Source: Bacteroides_E sp964528875
GTDB lineage: Bacteria > Bacteroidota > Bacteroidia > Bacteroidales > Bacteroidaceae
Assembly (NCBI GenBank): GCA_964528875.1
Contig: CAZGUI010000004.1
Coordinates: forward strand, 18,925 to 82,924
DNA: 64,000 nucleotides
Reading direction: 5' to 3'
Shown here in pieces: positions 7,982 through 17,526 of this stretch (its first letter is position 1; every line of letters starts with the position of its first letter). Position numbers and translations under genes: made by a program. Below the pieces are notes generated by a model. The model saw nothing but the letters and a program-made list of their open reading frames with translations. It had not been told where the DNA came from and did no database searches.

Positions 7982-9592
7982 CTACTTTTTATACACAAAA
8001 TTTAAGTCTAATGAGGTTTCTTTAGACTTCACATCAAACTGATAGAACAGCCTAAAATTCTTTAATACCTCCGAATAGTATAAAACAACTGAAGGCAATA
8101 TAAAACCACTATAGTGATTTGGTTTATCTAATAGCAGATCAAAATCCATATAGCCACTCAGTTGATAGTCTGATTTTAAGTGTAAGTTTTCAAATTCTTC
8201 AGTAAATACCTTTAAAGTATCAGAAGTTTCAATAAAACTGATATAGTTAACCAAACTATGCATTTGAGTTGAAATTAAAAGATTGTTTTGGTAAACAATA
8301 GCATAATCATAATCGATGCCACTGGTTATATCACCTGTGAATTGATTTAATATTTGATTGATAGGCAAAGAATAAATAGTATATGCTTCACCATGAATCC
8401 ATTTTAATCTTCTAGGTGGCATTTGTTTATCGTCACGTTTTGCCTTAAAATAGAAATCTATCAGTTTTTGTTTAGCTGTTAAGGGTTCTTTCAAAGGAAA
8501 AATCATTAGTGTATGGCAAGAATCTGCTTGTATGGAGTCTTTAAATTGTATTCCCGTTAAATTATCCGTTATTTGTTGTGCTAAAAACTCCTGAAGAATC
8601 AACGTGTTTACTTTACTTTGACTAACATTCATTGAATCTGTGGCAACATCAGATTTAAAATAATAATCAAAAACAGCCTGAATGTTACTTACAGACCAAT
8701 GTGACAAATAGCAGGTAGTTGATGGGATTTGTGGTATTTTTGATACAGAGGTTTTCTCTTGAAGTGCCAAAACATGATTTAAAGATTGTACTATAGAATC
8801 GGATGTTTCAGACACACCTTTACAGAAAACTCCCTGAGATTTCATCTGAAAATCAAATGCCACCCAATCACAAATGTTTCTTGCAAGAGTAAATTTCTTT
8901 CCATAAACAACACTATCTAGTTTTAAATAAAGATTAGATTTATGCTTAACTGTTTCTATGCAATTAGAATAAAATGAAGGATTTGTCAATATAGAGGTTT
9001 CGTCAAGGTATGTATCAATAACCTTCTCAATTAACTTTTTCTGAAAACTAACAGCAAAATACCTGGGTGTTAAATAAAAAGCTAAAAAATCACCGGAATC
9101 CAAAGTATAAATTCTTATTTCTTCCCCTCTATACATAAACAGCTTATAAGGAAAAGATTCTTCCACATTACGCTTTAAGTATTTTTGTAAAGCATTGTAT
9201 CCTTTTCTGCTTAGCTTAGAGAAAAACACTTGATCTAAATGGGTGTACGGAGCGTGAAAGCTGATTAATACTTCGTTTGATTGATTTACTTTATTATCTA
9301 GTTTTGATGTAAAAGGTGTGAAATGTTGCAATGTCAAGTTGAGTAATTTTGAGTCAAAAACAGAATTACTCAACTTGTCTTTTATATTATTACTCAGTAG
9401 GTGAGCACAAACATCATCATATTCTTCGGTTACAAGAACAGCTTTGGTATCATTAGGAATTAATGTATAAATATTAAATTCTCTATCGTGCTCAGCATCA
9501 GAAATACCAAAGTAAAAAAAGCAGGCTAATAGTATAGCTAGAAGAAAAAAAGTAGCTAGAAGTATTTTCTTAAAGTTTGTTTTAGCTTTCAT
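7982..9592 (-). CDS. Membrane-anchored hypothetical protein (DUF3352-like)
   Basis: The 536-residue protein has one N-terminal membrane segment (about 9-28) and a large extracytoplasmic part. The start of that part (IYTLIPNDTKAVLVTEEY) resembles the opening of DUF3352-type proteins, where an Ile-Pro-x-Asp-Thr motif precedes repeated alpha/beta modules. No catalytic motif is visible. It is co-directional with the hydrolase-murB-DUF4348 group 68 bp upstream and may be the last gene of that unit. The function is unknown and the family call tentative. Confidence 0.6.
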   Translation of the reverse strand: MKAKTNFKKILLATFFLLAILLACFFYFGISDAEHDREFNIYTLIPNDTKAVLVTEEYDDVCAHLLSNNIKDKLSNSVFDSKLLNLTLQHFTPFTSKLDNKVNQSNEVLISFHAPYTHLDQVFFSKLSRKGYNALQKYLKRNVEESFPYKLFMYRGEEIRIYTLDSGDFLAFYLTPRYFAVSFQKKLIEKVIDTYLDETSILTNPSFYSNCIETVKHKSNLYLKLDSVVYGKKFTLARNICDWVAFDFQMKSQGVFCKGVSETSDSIVQSLNHVLALQEKTSVSKIPQIPSTTCYLSHWSVSNIQAVFDYYFKSDVATDSMNVSQSKVNTLILQEFLAQQITDNLTGIQFKDSIQADSCHTLMIFPLKEPLTAKQKLIDFYFKAKRDDKQMPPRRLKWIHGEAYTIYSLPINQILNQFTGDITSGIDYDYAIVYQNNLLISTQMHSLVNYISFIETSDTLKVFTEEFENLHLKSDYQLSGYMDFDLLLDKPNHYSGFILPSVVLYYSEVLKNFRLFYQFDVKSKETSLDLNFVYKK

Positions 9593-9660
9593 TATTTTTG
9601 ATTAAAAAATAAAATGGATAGAAATTAGTAAATTAAAAGGACACAAACAAAACTTAGGCA

Positions 9661-10413
9661 TTAAATCTCTAAGTCATCATACGCAAAGAACACGCCATTA
9701 GGTAGCTGCTTCTCCATTTCAGCATGAAGTCCTATGTTATGACTCATATGTATTAAGTAGGTCTCTTGTGCCTGAATGCGATGAGCAAAGCTTAATGCTT
9801 CATCTAAAGATTGATGTGTAGGGTGTTTCTGCACCCTTAGCGCATTAACTATTAACACATTTACGTTTTTCAATACATTATAAGTTTCATTTGGCACAGT
9901 AAGCATATCAGTTATATATGCTACATCATTTAATCTATAGCCTAGAATAGGAAGCTTTCCATGCATTACACGTATAGGTGTTATTTCAATGTCCCCAATA
10001 GAAAAAGAGTCATTTACTGCAATCTCACTCAAATGAATACGGGGAACACCCTCATACTTACTTTCAGCAAAACAATAAGGTATCCTATTGCGAATTCTAT
10101 TAGATACCACATCCTCAGCATAAACTTCTACATCTCCAAAAACAGAATAAGATCGTAAGTCATCTAATCCGCCAACATGATCATAGTGTTCATGTGTTAT
10201 TAAAACACCATCTAATTTTCGAAATGGGATTTTTAGCATCTGTTGTCTAAAATCAGGACCACAATCAATTAATATTGAAGTGCTATCTGTATAAAAAAGA
10301 GCAGATGTTCTTAAGCGCTGATCTCTAGTGTCTGATGATGAGCACACTGGACACTCACATCCAATTTGAGGGACACCGGTAGATGTACCTGTTCCCAAAA
10401 AACGTACGTTCAT
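9661..10413 (-). CDS. MBL-fold metallo-hydrolase, PhnP-like
   Basis: The 250-residue metallo-beta-lactamase-fold enzyme has the full HxHxDH signature (His74, His76, Asp78, His79) and a later SHNIGLH histidine segment. Cys19, Cys21 and Cys24 (CECPVC) mirror the extra structural zinc site of E. coli PhnP. A phosphodiesterase acting on cyclic ribose phosphates or similar small substrates is therefore the best guess. No phn genes are present, so a phosphonate role is not supported. Its start is 1 bp after the murB stop codon, indicating tight co-transcription. Confidence 0.8.
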   Translation of the reverse strand: MNVRFLGTGTSTGVPQIGCECPVCSSSDTRDQRLRTSALFYTDSTSILIDCGPDFRQQMLKIPFRKLDGVLITHEHYDHVGGLDDLRSYSVFGDVEVYAEDVVSNRIRNRIPYCFAESKYEGVPRIHLSEIAVNDSFSIGDIEITPIRVMHGKLPILGYRLNDVAYITDMLTVPNETYNVLKNVNVLIVNALRVQKHPTHQSLDEALSFAHRIQAQETYLIHMSHNIGLHAEMEKQLPNGVFFAYDDLEI

Positions 10414-10414
10414 A

Positions 10415-11425
10415 CTATAATTGTCCTATGTAATTAACCTCAGGATAAAGCATAACTGCAAAATTTTCTTTAACTGACTCTTGAATAGATCGAGCTAAAT
10501 GATATACTTCAGAACCTGTTGCTCCCCCATAGTTGATTAACACCAATGCTTGTTTAGGATAAACTCCAACATTTCCTATCCGTTTTCCTTTCCATCCACA
10601 TTGATCAATCATCCATGCTGCCGGAATTTTATATTGATTATTGGGTAATTTATAAAAAGGCACATTAGGGTATTTTGCTTGAAGATTCATAAAAAAGCCT
10701 TCATCTACTACAGGATTCATAAAGAAACTCCCTCCATTACCTATATCGGATGGATTGGGTAGTTTTTCTTCTCGTATTTTTATGATTACCTCTCTTACTT
10801 TTTGCAGTGTTACAGGGGCATCACAAAGTTCCTTGCGCACACTTCCATAATCTAAATGATATTGTTCTTTTTTACTTAAAATTAGGTTTACATAAGTAAT
10901 AAAAGTACTCTTATTCTCTTGTTTCTTAAATCGACTCATGCGATAAGAATAATCGCACGCTGCAACAGGAACTATTTCTTTCTTTCCTTCACTAGTAACT
11001 GTTTCAACCGACTCAATGAAATCTTTTATTTCAACTCCGTAAGCTCCAATATTTTGTACTGCAGCTGCACCCACTTCACCGGGTATCAAAGAGAGGTTTT
11101 CTGTGCCATACCATTTTTCTTCTACACAATATGCCACAAATTCATCCCAGTTCTCACCAGCACCAACCTTAACCCATACTGCATCTACTGATTCCTTGGT
11201 TACTTCTACTCCACGTATTGCTGAGTGTAAAATAAGTCCATCATAATCTGTCAAAAAAAGAAGGTTGCTACCTTCTCCTATATGTAAAAACGGGGTTTTA
11301 AGTCTTCCTTCTGAGATGAACTGAATTAATTCACCTTCACTATTATATTCTATAAAATGTTTCGCTTTAACATCAATACCAAACGTATTGTGTTTCAACA
11401 AAGAATAATTTTCTTTTTCTATCAT
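10415..11425 (-). CDS. murB: UDP-N-acetylenolpyruvoylglucosamine reductase
   Basis: The 336-residue protein is a type I MurB, the FAD enzyme that reduces UDP-GlcNAc-enolpyruvate with NADPH to UDP-MurNAc in the cytoplasm. The FAD-binding stretch IGEGSNLLFL (about 49-58), Arg162 in YSYRMSRF, the proton-donor Ser233 in GNGGSFFMNP and Glu329 in YPEVNYIG are all present. Its length matches the E. coli-type enzyme. It sits in a minus-strand unit with a DUF4348 lipoprotein upstream (18 bp) and the PhnP-like hydrolase downstream (1 bp). Confidence 0.95.
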   Translation of the reverse strand: MIEKENYSLLKHNTFGIDVKAKHFIEYNSEGELIQFISEGRLKTPFLHIGEGSNLLFLTDYDGLILHSAIRGVEVTKESVDAVWVKVGAGENWDEFVAYCVEEKWYGTENLSLIPGEVGAAAVQNIGAYGVEIKDFIESVETVTSEGKKEIVPVAACDYSYRMSRFKKQENKSTFITYVNLILSKKEQYHLDYGSVRKELCDAPVTLQKVREVIIKIREEKLPNPSDIGNGGSFFMNPVVDEGFFMNLQAKYPNVPFYKLPNNQYKIPAAWMIDQCGWKGKRIGNVGVYPKQALVLINYGGATGSEVYHLARSIQESVKENFAVMLYPEVNYIGQL

Positions 11426-11443
11426 TCTTCACTTTTTTATTTT

Positions 11444-12313
11444 TTAGATACTTGTATCTTCAAATTTAAATAATTTCCATTTGCCTTTTTCTTTTACAAA
11501 AGAGAGTGCATTAAAAAAGCCATTCCCTATTCCTCTAAACACTATAATTTTCTGAGAGGAGAGATCTTGACTATTTTGTCCATAATTAATATTAAATAGT
11601 TTATCCTTGGGCATGGGTGGCTGAAAAGCAAACCATTGACCTGTTTCTAATTGTGTTTCTAAAATAGAGAAATCATCATCCGGATCTATTGTAGTAAATA
11701 ATAATGGTGTTTTTATGCGTTCAGCTTGAAAAACGCTATCTCTGGAAAACTGAGTATAGAAATCAAAGAAGTCTTCCTCTTTGCTCTTCTCCATTTCTCT
11801 TAAATTAATTGCTTCTAAAAACCACAATTCATTAATTCTCTCAAAGTAATATTTCTTTACCTTCTGTTCATTTAATAAATACCACTCTAACTGTACAGAT
11901 TTAGAAGAGAGACTGTCAATACTATCCATTGCTTCTTCTGTATCAAACAATAAAGTGTAATAGTAGTTGTTTATAAATAAGCTGTCGTGTACCCACTCTT
12001 CTTCTTTAATGCGAACCACACCATCACCATCATAATAGGGTAAAGGGAAAATGATTCTTTTAAGTTGCATTTCAGAATTTGAGGCAAAAGAATAGATAAA
12101 ATCATCGAAGGTTCCGTCCGATTCCTCTACAACAGTATCTCCGATGAGGAATTGATACAATTCTTTTTCTTTCTCTTTTTCTTTATTTATTGCATTTGTA
12201 TCTTCTACAACAACAGCAAAATCTGATCGGGTTGAAGAAGAAGATTCACTTTTTCTTCCACAACTCACCATAAAAAGGGTCAAATATAAAATTATAGGTA
12301 AAGACTTTCTCAT
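11444..12313 (-). CDS. DUF4348-type lipoprotein
   Basis: The 289-residue protein has a short signal peptide with the lipobox cysteine at 18 (MVSC). A Ser-rich linker and a Lys/Glu run (about 40-52) follow, then a globular acidic domain. Overall layout and the closing GKWKLFKFEDTSI segment fit the DUF4348 family found in Bacteroides. No enzymatic motif is seen. It is the first gene of the murB unit and is divergent from ispE across about 250 bp. A periplasmic or outer-membrane location is expected; the function is unknown. Confidence 0.68.
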   Translation of the reverse strand: MRKSLPIILYLTLFMVSCGRKSESSSSTRSDFAVVVEDTNAINKEKEKEKELYQFLIGDTVVEESDGTFDDFIYSFASNSEMQLKRIIFPLPYYDGDGVVRIKEEEWVHDSLFINNYYYTLLFDTEEAMDSIDSLSSKSVQLEWYLLNEQKVKKYYFERINELWFLEAINLREMEKSKEEDFFDFYTQFSRDSVFQAERIKTPLLFTTIDPDDDFSILETQLETGQWFAFQPPMPKDKLFNINYGQNSQDLSSQKIIVFRGIGNGFFNALSFVKEKGKWKLFKFEDTSI

Positions 12314-12467
12314 TTGTACACCAAGATAAGAATTAATTGCTGACTCTTAAATTCTTTCAGAGCAAAACAAGTTTTTTTCTACTTTTTACCCTTACCAGCA
12401 TTCTTTTTTACTGATATATTTTAACACTAATATTCATAAACATAAATCTTTTAGGCTTATGAAATGA

Positions 12468-12494
12468 TTGACAACAAAGTTAAATACTTTTTTG
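12468..12494 (+). promoter_or_regulatory. Promoter of ispE
   Basis: A -33 TTGAC (12468-12472) stands 12 bp before TACTTTTTTG (12485-12494), a stretched form of the -7 TAnnTTTG element. It predicts a 5' leader of about 65 nt before the preferred ATG at 12565. Confidence 0.5.
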
Positions 12495-12564
12495 CATCTT
12501 AATGCAAGATAGCTGTTGTTTATTCAAAGAAAAAGAGTGTTATTTGTTAGTAAATACAACTGAT

Positions 12565-13383
12565 ATGATTACATTTTCAAATGCAAAAATAAATATAGGG
12601 TTAAATATAATAGGTAAACGACTGGATGGGTATCACAATTTAGAAACTGTGTTCTACCCTATTCCTATTGAAGACCCTCTGGAGATACATATTAATGACA
12701 AGTCCGATTCAACAATTAGTCTTTTTACTTTTGGGAAAAAAATAGATGGAGATATCTCCTCTAATTTAGTGGTAAAGGCATATGAATTACTTAAAAAAGA
12801 TTTTGAATTACCTTCGGTTAATGTCTATTTATATAAAAATATCCCTTCGGGAGCCGGATTAGGAGGTGGTTCATCCAATGCTTCTTTTGCCATTAAATTA
12901 TTAAATAAAAAGTTTAATTTGAATCTTTCCAATCAACAAATGGAGGATTATGCAAAACAATTAGGAGCCGATTGTCCATTCTTTATCCAAAATAAACCGG
13001 TCTTTGCCGAAGGTATTGGCGAGCTTTTTACTCCTATACCTTTAGATTTAAGAGGGTATAAGCTTGTTCTTATTAAACCTCAGCTATTTGTTTCAACCCA
13101 AGAGGCTTTTCAGGGAATTCAACCTCATCAAGCAGAAAACTTACTTTTAGATTGTATAAAACTACCCATACATAAGTGGAAAGATTATATATTCAATGAT
13201 TTTGAACGTCCGTTATTCAAATCCCACCCTGAACTAAAAGAGATAAAAACTTTTTTATATGATTCGGGAGCTATTTATGCCTCAGTGAGTGGTTCCGGAC
13301 CATCTATTTATGGAATATTCAAAGCACAAGACTCTCTTCCTGATCTATCTGCCTTTGAAGAGTTTTACATCTGTGACTTATAA
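12565..13383 (+). CDS. ispE: 4-diphosphocytidyl-2-C-methyl-D-erythritol kinase
   Basis: IspE is the GHMP kinase that phosphorylates CDP-methylerythritol in the MEP isoprenoid pathway. The 272-residue form starts at ATG 12565 (MITFSNAKINIGLN), which places the substrate-binding lysine at 8. An in-frame ATG at 12502 would add 21 residues that do not look like the family. The glycine-rich ATP loop PSGAGLGGGSSNAS covers 94-107, the catalytic Asp136 is in GADCPFF, and the third motif SVSGSGPSIYG is near the C-terminus. It is a single gene in the plus direction. Confidence 0.95.
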   Translation: MITFSNAKINIGLNIIGKRLDGYHNLETVFYPIPIEDPLEIHINDKSDSTISLFTFGKKIDGDISSNLVVKAYELLKKDFELPSVNVYLYKNIPSGAGLGGGSSNASFAIKLLNKKFNLNLSNQQMEDYAKQLGADCPFFIQNKPVFAEGIGELFTPIPLDLRGYKLVLIKPQLFVSTQEAFQGIQPHQAENLLLDCIKLPIHKWKDYIFNDFERPLFKSHPELKEIKTFLYDSGAIYASVSGSGPSIYGIFKAQDSLPDLSAFEEFYICDL

Positions 13384-13396
13384 CAGCTATAAATGA

Positions 13397-13431
13397 AAAC
13401 GGTACCTCGATTTTGCATCGAAGCACCGTTT
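13397..13431. terminator. Hairpin between ispE and galE
   Basis: AAACGGT (13397-13403) pairs with ACCGTTT (13425-13431), with an inner TCGAT/ATCGA stem. The T-run is poor on both strands, so termination is plausible but weak. It separates two convergent genes. Confidence 0.5.
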
Positions 13432-13585
13432 AACACAAACACAAAATAAAACACGACAAAACTACTATGTAGTTAAAGTTAGAACAGAATGATAGATTTA
13501 TGTTCTACTTATTTGCTTTAACTACAACTACTAAACGTTAGTCTTTTCTATTTTGTTCAATAAAACTTATTTTTTAACTATTCTT

Positions 13586-14620
13586 TTATTGTATTCCTCT
13601 TTCTCTCAATTTAAGCTGCCAATTCCATGCAGAAAGTAGTGTGTCTTCTATTGAAGTTTCTGCTTTCCAACCTAATTCTGTGTTGGCAAACTCAGGATCT
13701 GCCCATACTTGTTCTATGTCCCCGGCTCTACGTTCAGTGATTTCATAATTCAACTTAACCCCTGTTGCTTTTTCAAAGGCAGCAATCAGTTCTAAAACAG
13801 ATAGCCCATTCCCTGTGCCTATATTAAACACCTCAACTTCTTTCTTCTGCTTATCATTTAATATTCTGTCAATAGCTACAACATGTGCTTGAGCTAAATC
13901 CACAACATTAATAAAGTCTCTTATACACGATCCGTCAGGAGTATTATAATCGTCACCGAATACACTGAGTTTCTCACGAAGACCTATTGCTGTTTGAGTT
14001 ATATAAGGAATTAGGTTTTGAGGTACTCCTAAAGGTAATTCTCCAATTAAAGCAGATGGATGAGCACCAATAGGGTTAAAATAACGAAGTAAGATAGATT
14101 TAATAGGTGCTCCTGACTTCACTGTATCTTGAATAATTTCCTCATTAATCTGTTTTGTGTTTCCATAAGGAGACTCTGCCACTTTAATAGGTGCTTTTTC
14201 TGTTACAGGTAACACATCGGGTTGCCCATACACTGTACAAGAAGATGAGAAAACAATTCCTTCCACATTATATTTAGGCATTAATTCTAATAAATTAATT
14301 AATGACACTAAGTTGTTTCTATAATATAATAAGGGTTTTTGAACAGACTCTCCTACTGCTTTGCTTGCTGCAAAATGAATGATGGCTTTAATATCATTGT
14401 GTTTTTGAAAAAGAGCTTCTAAACCATCGTAGTCAAGGCAATCTAATTTTTCAAAAATAGGACGAATGCCTGATACTTTCTCTATGTTATCTACTACATC
14501 AGCTCCGGAATTAGATAGATTATCTATAATAACCACCTCATATCCATTGTTTTGAAGTTCAACAACAGTATGAGAGCCAATGTAACCTGTTCCACCTGTT
14601 ACTAAAATTTTTTGTTTCAT
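13586..14620 (-). CDS. galE: UDP-glucose 4-epimerase
   Basis: The 344-residue extended short-chain dehydrogenase interconverts UDP-glucose and UDP-galactose using bound NAD. The Rossmann motif GGTGYIGS lies at 9-16, the catalytic Ser in FSSSCTVYG, and the Tyr152-x3-Lys156 pair in YGNTK. The start at 14620 puts the Rossmann strand at the N-terminus as usual. ATGs further up would add ten odd residues, and a -7 element at 14652-14659 supports 14620. It supplies UDP-galactose for surface polysaccharides and the Leloir pathway. Confidence 0.95.
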   Translation of the reverse strand: MKQKILVTGGTGYIGSHTVVELQNNGYEVVIIDNLSNSGADVVDNIEKVSGIRPIFEKLDCLDYDGLEALFQKHNDIKAIIHFAASKAVGESVQKPLLYYRNNLVSLINLLELMPKYNVEGIVFSSSCTVYGQPDVLPVTEKAPIKVAESPYGNTKQINEEIIQDTVKSGAPIKSILLRYFNPIGAHPSALIGELPLGVPQNLIPYITQTAIGLREKLSVFGDDYNTPDGSCIRDFINVVDLAQAHVVAIDRILNDKQKKEVEVFNIGTGNGLSVLELIAAFEKATGVKLNYEITERRAGDIEQVWADPEFANTELGWKAETSIEDTLLSAWNWQLKLRERGIQ

Positions 14621-14651
14621 AATTTCTTGCATTGAATGTATTTCTTGCAAA

Positions 14652-14659
14652 CAAATGTA
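14652..14659 (-). promoter_or_regulatory. -7 element of galE
   Basis: On the minus strand this reads TACATTTG, a perfect TAnnTTTG. The predicted start point near 14645 leaves about 25 nt before the ATG at 14620. No convincing -33 element was found. Confidence 0.55.
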
Positions 14660-14853
14660 GTCAAAAATATTAAACTTAAATACTTCAAATAGCTCAAAAA
14701 GGGTAACGAATCAGTCAGATTACATTTTAGAGAAAGTAAAGAGACTAACTTCAATATGAAATTAGCCTCTTTCTGCAAAACAACCTGATTTTTTGAACAC
14801 AAATAATAATAGTAAGTTGAGATTTTTTTTAGAAAAGATATCAGACCCTTTGA

Positions 14854-14934
14854 TCGGTCCTAGACCGAAGGCCTGTCGGTCTAGGACTGAAGGGTGCTCG
14901 GTCTAGGACCGAGCAACGTAGGGTCTAAGACCTA
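14854..14934. repeat. Cluster of four GGTCTAGGACC palindromes
   Basis: Four units sit within 81 bp: TCGGTCCTAGACCGA (14854-14868), TCGGTCTAGGACTGA (14876-14890), TCGGTCTAGGACCGA (14898-14912, extended to 10-bp arms by flanking TGC/GCA), and a diverged AGGGTCTAAGACCTA (14920-14934). The first three occur in the same order, with near-identical spacers, on the opposite strand at 29141-29199. The rest of the 14621-15015 gap shows nothing recognisable. Confidence 0.9.
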
Positions 14935-15015
14935 AACTGTGTAATTGATAAATGTATAAGAATCAGGCTCTTGTCATTCTTCTGTTTTTCCTGTGGTTTT
15001 TACTTTATAGAACCT

Positions 15016-16101
15016 CTAATTTTCATTTTCAACCTTTGAAAATTCCGAGAATTCACAGCCGAACTTATCTACCATGTAATTATCTAATTCATCGGCTTTT
15101 TCTGACAATTTAATGATGTGTTGCTGAATCTCTTCACCTAAGTCGTTTGTAATGTCTGCTAAATGAATGCGATAGGCAATATAAACCTCTCTACCATCTA
15201 CCCCAAGCTTATAAGGAGAGAACTCGTTGCTAAGTACAAAACGTAATACGGCTTCAATGTTTTTCTTAGGTAAAAGTACTATGGGAGAAACAGCAAATAA
15301 ATAATCATGCTGATAAACAAAAAGACGTATCTCTGAACTACCTTTATGAAAACGCCAAACCTCGTTACCGGCTCGTGCTGAAATGGGATTAATACCCATT
15401 TTCTCCAATGCTTCTTCACAAAAATATGAGATAGGAGAAATTTCTCGTTCTTCAAATATTTCCTCAATTAGTTTTTCTCCACATGAAGGACAATATTCAG
15501 TTGGCTCACTTATAAATTCTTCACAGCTACCACATTGAACATTATACGCTGCACGATCAATATCAGCAATATTTTCCAATAATTGTTTTAAGGTATCTAC
15601 TTGAATACCAAACCCCATATTGTCAGCATCAGTAAATTTACTCACTGTAATAGCAATTAATTCCCCTGCTTTATTAAAAATAGGACCTCCTGAATTACCG
15701 GGATTAACCGCAGCATCAGTTTGTACATAAAAACGACCATCAATCAGTTGTTTAGGAGCTGAAACAGATCCTTCGGTCATTGTAAAAGGCATACCAAAAG
15801 GATATCCTGCTACATACACCTTATGGCCAATATTTAAGTTTGCACTATCTGATAAAAAAAGAGAAGGTAAATGAGAAAAATCACCGTCAGCCACAATCAA
15901 AGCCAAATCGGTTTCAGGATTAACCAATATTACTTTACCTAAATAAACATTGCGATCCTTATCGTGAATAGCTACATTGTGAAACCCTTCAACTACATGA
16001 TAGTTTGTAACAAACAAATCATAATCTTTCAAATAAAAGCAAGTACCAGAACCTGCTGCATGGGTAACTTTGTATACTAAAGAATATATAGATTCATTCA
16101 T
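15016..16101 (-). CDS. Cytoplasmic trypsin-like serine protease with zinc ribbon
   Basis: The 361-residue protein has an S1C/HtrA-like protease domain at about 10-180 with the complete triad His35 (NYHVVEG), Asp65 (TDLAL) and Ser137 (GNSGGP). A zinc ribbon follows (Cys190, Cys193, Cys204, Cys207), then a C-terminal alpha/beta region of about 140 residues that may be YbjN-like. There is no signal peptide, membrane segment or PDZ domain, so it should act in the cytoplasm, unlike DegP at 44237. It is the last gene of the LemA/DUF3137/DUF1266 operon. The protease assignment is firm; substrate and regulation are unknown. Confidence 0.85.
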   Translation of the reverse strand: MNESIYSLVYKVTHAAGSGTCFYLKDYDLFVTNYHVVEGFHNVAIHDKDRNVYLGKVILVNPETDLALIVADGDFSHLPSLFLSDSANLNIGHKVYVAGYPFGMPFTMTEGSVSAPKQLIDGRFYVQTDAAVNPGNSGGPIFNKAGELIAITVSKFTDADNMGFGIQVDTLKQLLENIADIDRAAYNVQCGSCEEFISEPTEYCPSCGEKLIEEIFEEREISPISYFCEEALEKMGINPISARAGNEVWRFHKGSSEIRLFVYQHDYLFAVSPIVLLPKKNIEAVLRFVLSNEFSPYKLGVDGREVYIAYRIHLADITNDLGEEIQQHIIKLSEKADELDNYMVDKFGCEFSEFSKVENEN

Positions 16102-16134
16102 AGTTCTATGTTTTTAATTATTGAATAATAGATT

Positions 16135-17439
16135 TTAAAATCCCTGTTGCATTTGTGCTACCAGGCGCATATATTCTTCCATATCTCCTTTAGCTAATGC
16201 TTCCATCATTTGCTTTTGCAACGCCTCTATTTCTGCCTGTATTTCTCCTGTTCCTTCTTGGACTGCAGTCATTGCTTCTTCTACAGCTTGGGTGTAATCA
16301 TCCAAAAAACCAAAGTCATCAGAGTCTTCATCCAGGTTGTCATCCATAATCCGATTCATCATTTTATATAATATCTCGGCAGCTTCATCCCACGTTTTTC
16401 CTGATGCTTCTTTCAATGTGGCAGATACAAATTGGTTAATTGTTTCCATTACATCTGTATAGTAATACATTTCATAAAACTTATACAGAATTCTTAAGGC
16501 AGCTCCTTCTGTATTTCCCGATTGTATGGCTTGAGTTACATTTTCATAGGTATCTTCAAAGTTCGACTGAATATTACCCAATGATGAAGACATTTTTGTG
16601 GAAATTAGAGTATCTACAAAATATAAATCTTTGGCTAACTCTTCTTTAGGCATTGCAGCTAATTGTTCCAACACCTTAGCTCCTTTAGATACCACTTCCT
16701 GAGTAGTTAAATCTCTATTCATATCCGAAATAGCTTTATCTATCTCATTCAAAAGAGCTCCCTGAGGTGAAGCAAAGTACATTATTTGATAAAAAGCTAC
16801 ATCCAGAATGTTCCAAGAATAGCCATAAGCTCTCTCTTGATTATATTCAGCAATGGCTTCGATTGTATACTTGCATATTTCTTGAATAGAGTTATATACA
16901 TTATCAATTACTTCTTGCGAATAGGGTTTAATGATAGGTTGATAGATACGCTGTGCATTAAATTCTGATTCAAACTCATCATCGTACTTATCACCTATTT
17001 CGCAAAATTCTCTCAATACATCATAAAGCTTATGAGGGTGTGTTTGTGAAATATGACAGTCGTATTTCATTCTCAAAATGTCATCATTGAGCTGAAAATT
17101 CACTAATGTAGTTTCGTTTATATTTAAACCGGCCACCTGTCTTAACATAGGAAGACCACCCTTTTCCGGTAGTTTCATAAAGTCGGCATTCATTATTAAT
17201 CGATTGTCTTTTAATAGTAAATCGATTATAATTGAACCGTGAGGAATATGAAACTCTGTTCCCTCTTCATTACCATATTCTTTTCTGGCATTTGGGTTTA
17301 AGCTATCCAAGAAAGTATGAAAAGCATTCAAATACTGCTCTTCCTGATACAAATCGATGGCCGATTTGAAGATCTCAAAATTAAATAAGCTCTCGGTTGT
17401 TCCTAAAACCGGCTCATAATAATTAATTGCATTTTTCAT
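16135..17439 (-). CDS. Hypothetical cytoplasmic protein of the LemA-protease operon
   Basis: I do not recognise a family for this 434-residue protein. The first part (about 1-150) is alpha/beta and faintly like the YbjN/type III chaperone fold. The middle is helical. The last 60 residues are Glu/Gln/Met-rich and probably coiled coil (EIQAEIEALQKQMMEAL). There is no signal or membrane segment. It lies 33 bp upstream of the protease gene and is co-transcribed with it, so a partner, chaperone or substrate role for the protease is an inference from context only. Confidence 0.6.
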   Translation of the reverse strand: MKNAINYYEPVLGTTESLFNFEIFKSAIDLYQEEQYLNAFHTFLDSLNPNARKEYGNEEGTEFHIPHGSIIIDLLLKDNRLIMNADFMKLPEKGGLPMLRQVAGLNINETTLVNFQLNDDILRMKYDCHISQTHPHKLYDVLREFCEIGDKYDDEFESEFNAQRIYQPIIKPYSQEVIDNVYNSIQEICKYTIEAIAEYNQERAYGYSWNILDVAFYQIMYFASPQGALLNEIDKAISDMNRDLTTQEVVSKGAKVLEQLAAMPKEELAKDLYFVDTLISTKMSSSLGNIQSNFEDTYENVTQAIQSGNTEGAALRILYKFYEMYYYTDVMETINQFVSATLKEASGKTWDEAAEILYKMMNRIMDDNLDEDSDDFGFLDDYTQAVEEAMTAVQEGTGEIQAEIEALQKQMMEALAKGDMEEYMRLVAQMQQGF

Positions 17440-17526
17440 TTACTATTCGTTTATAAGATTATACATATTGTAATTTTCTAATGAGATAATAGGTAGTAAG
17501 AAGTATTTATTCTTTTGCTCAAGAGA

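Noticed and set aside
14854..14934. CRISPR array
   Set aside because: Units are palindromic 15-mers with spacers of only about 7 bp, the same spacers recur at another locus, and no cas gene is present.
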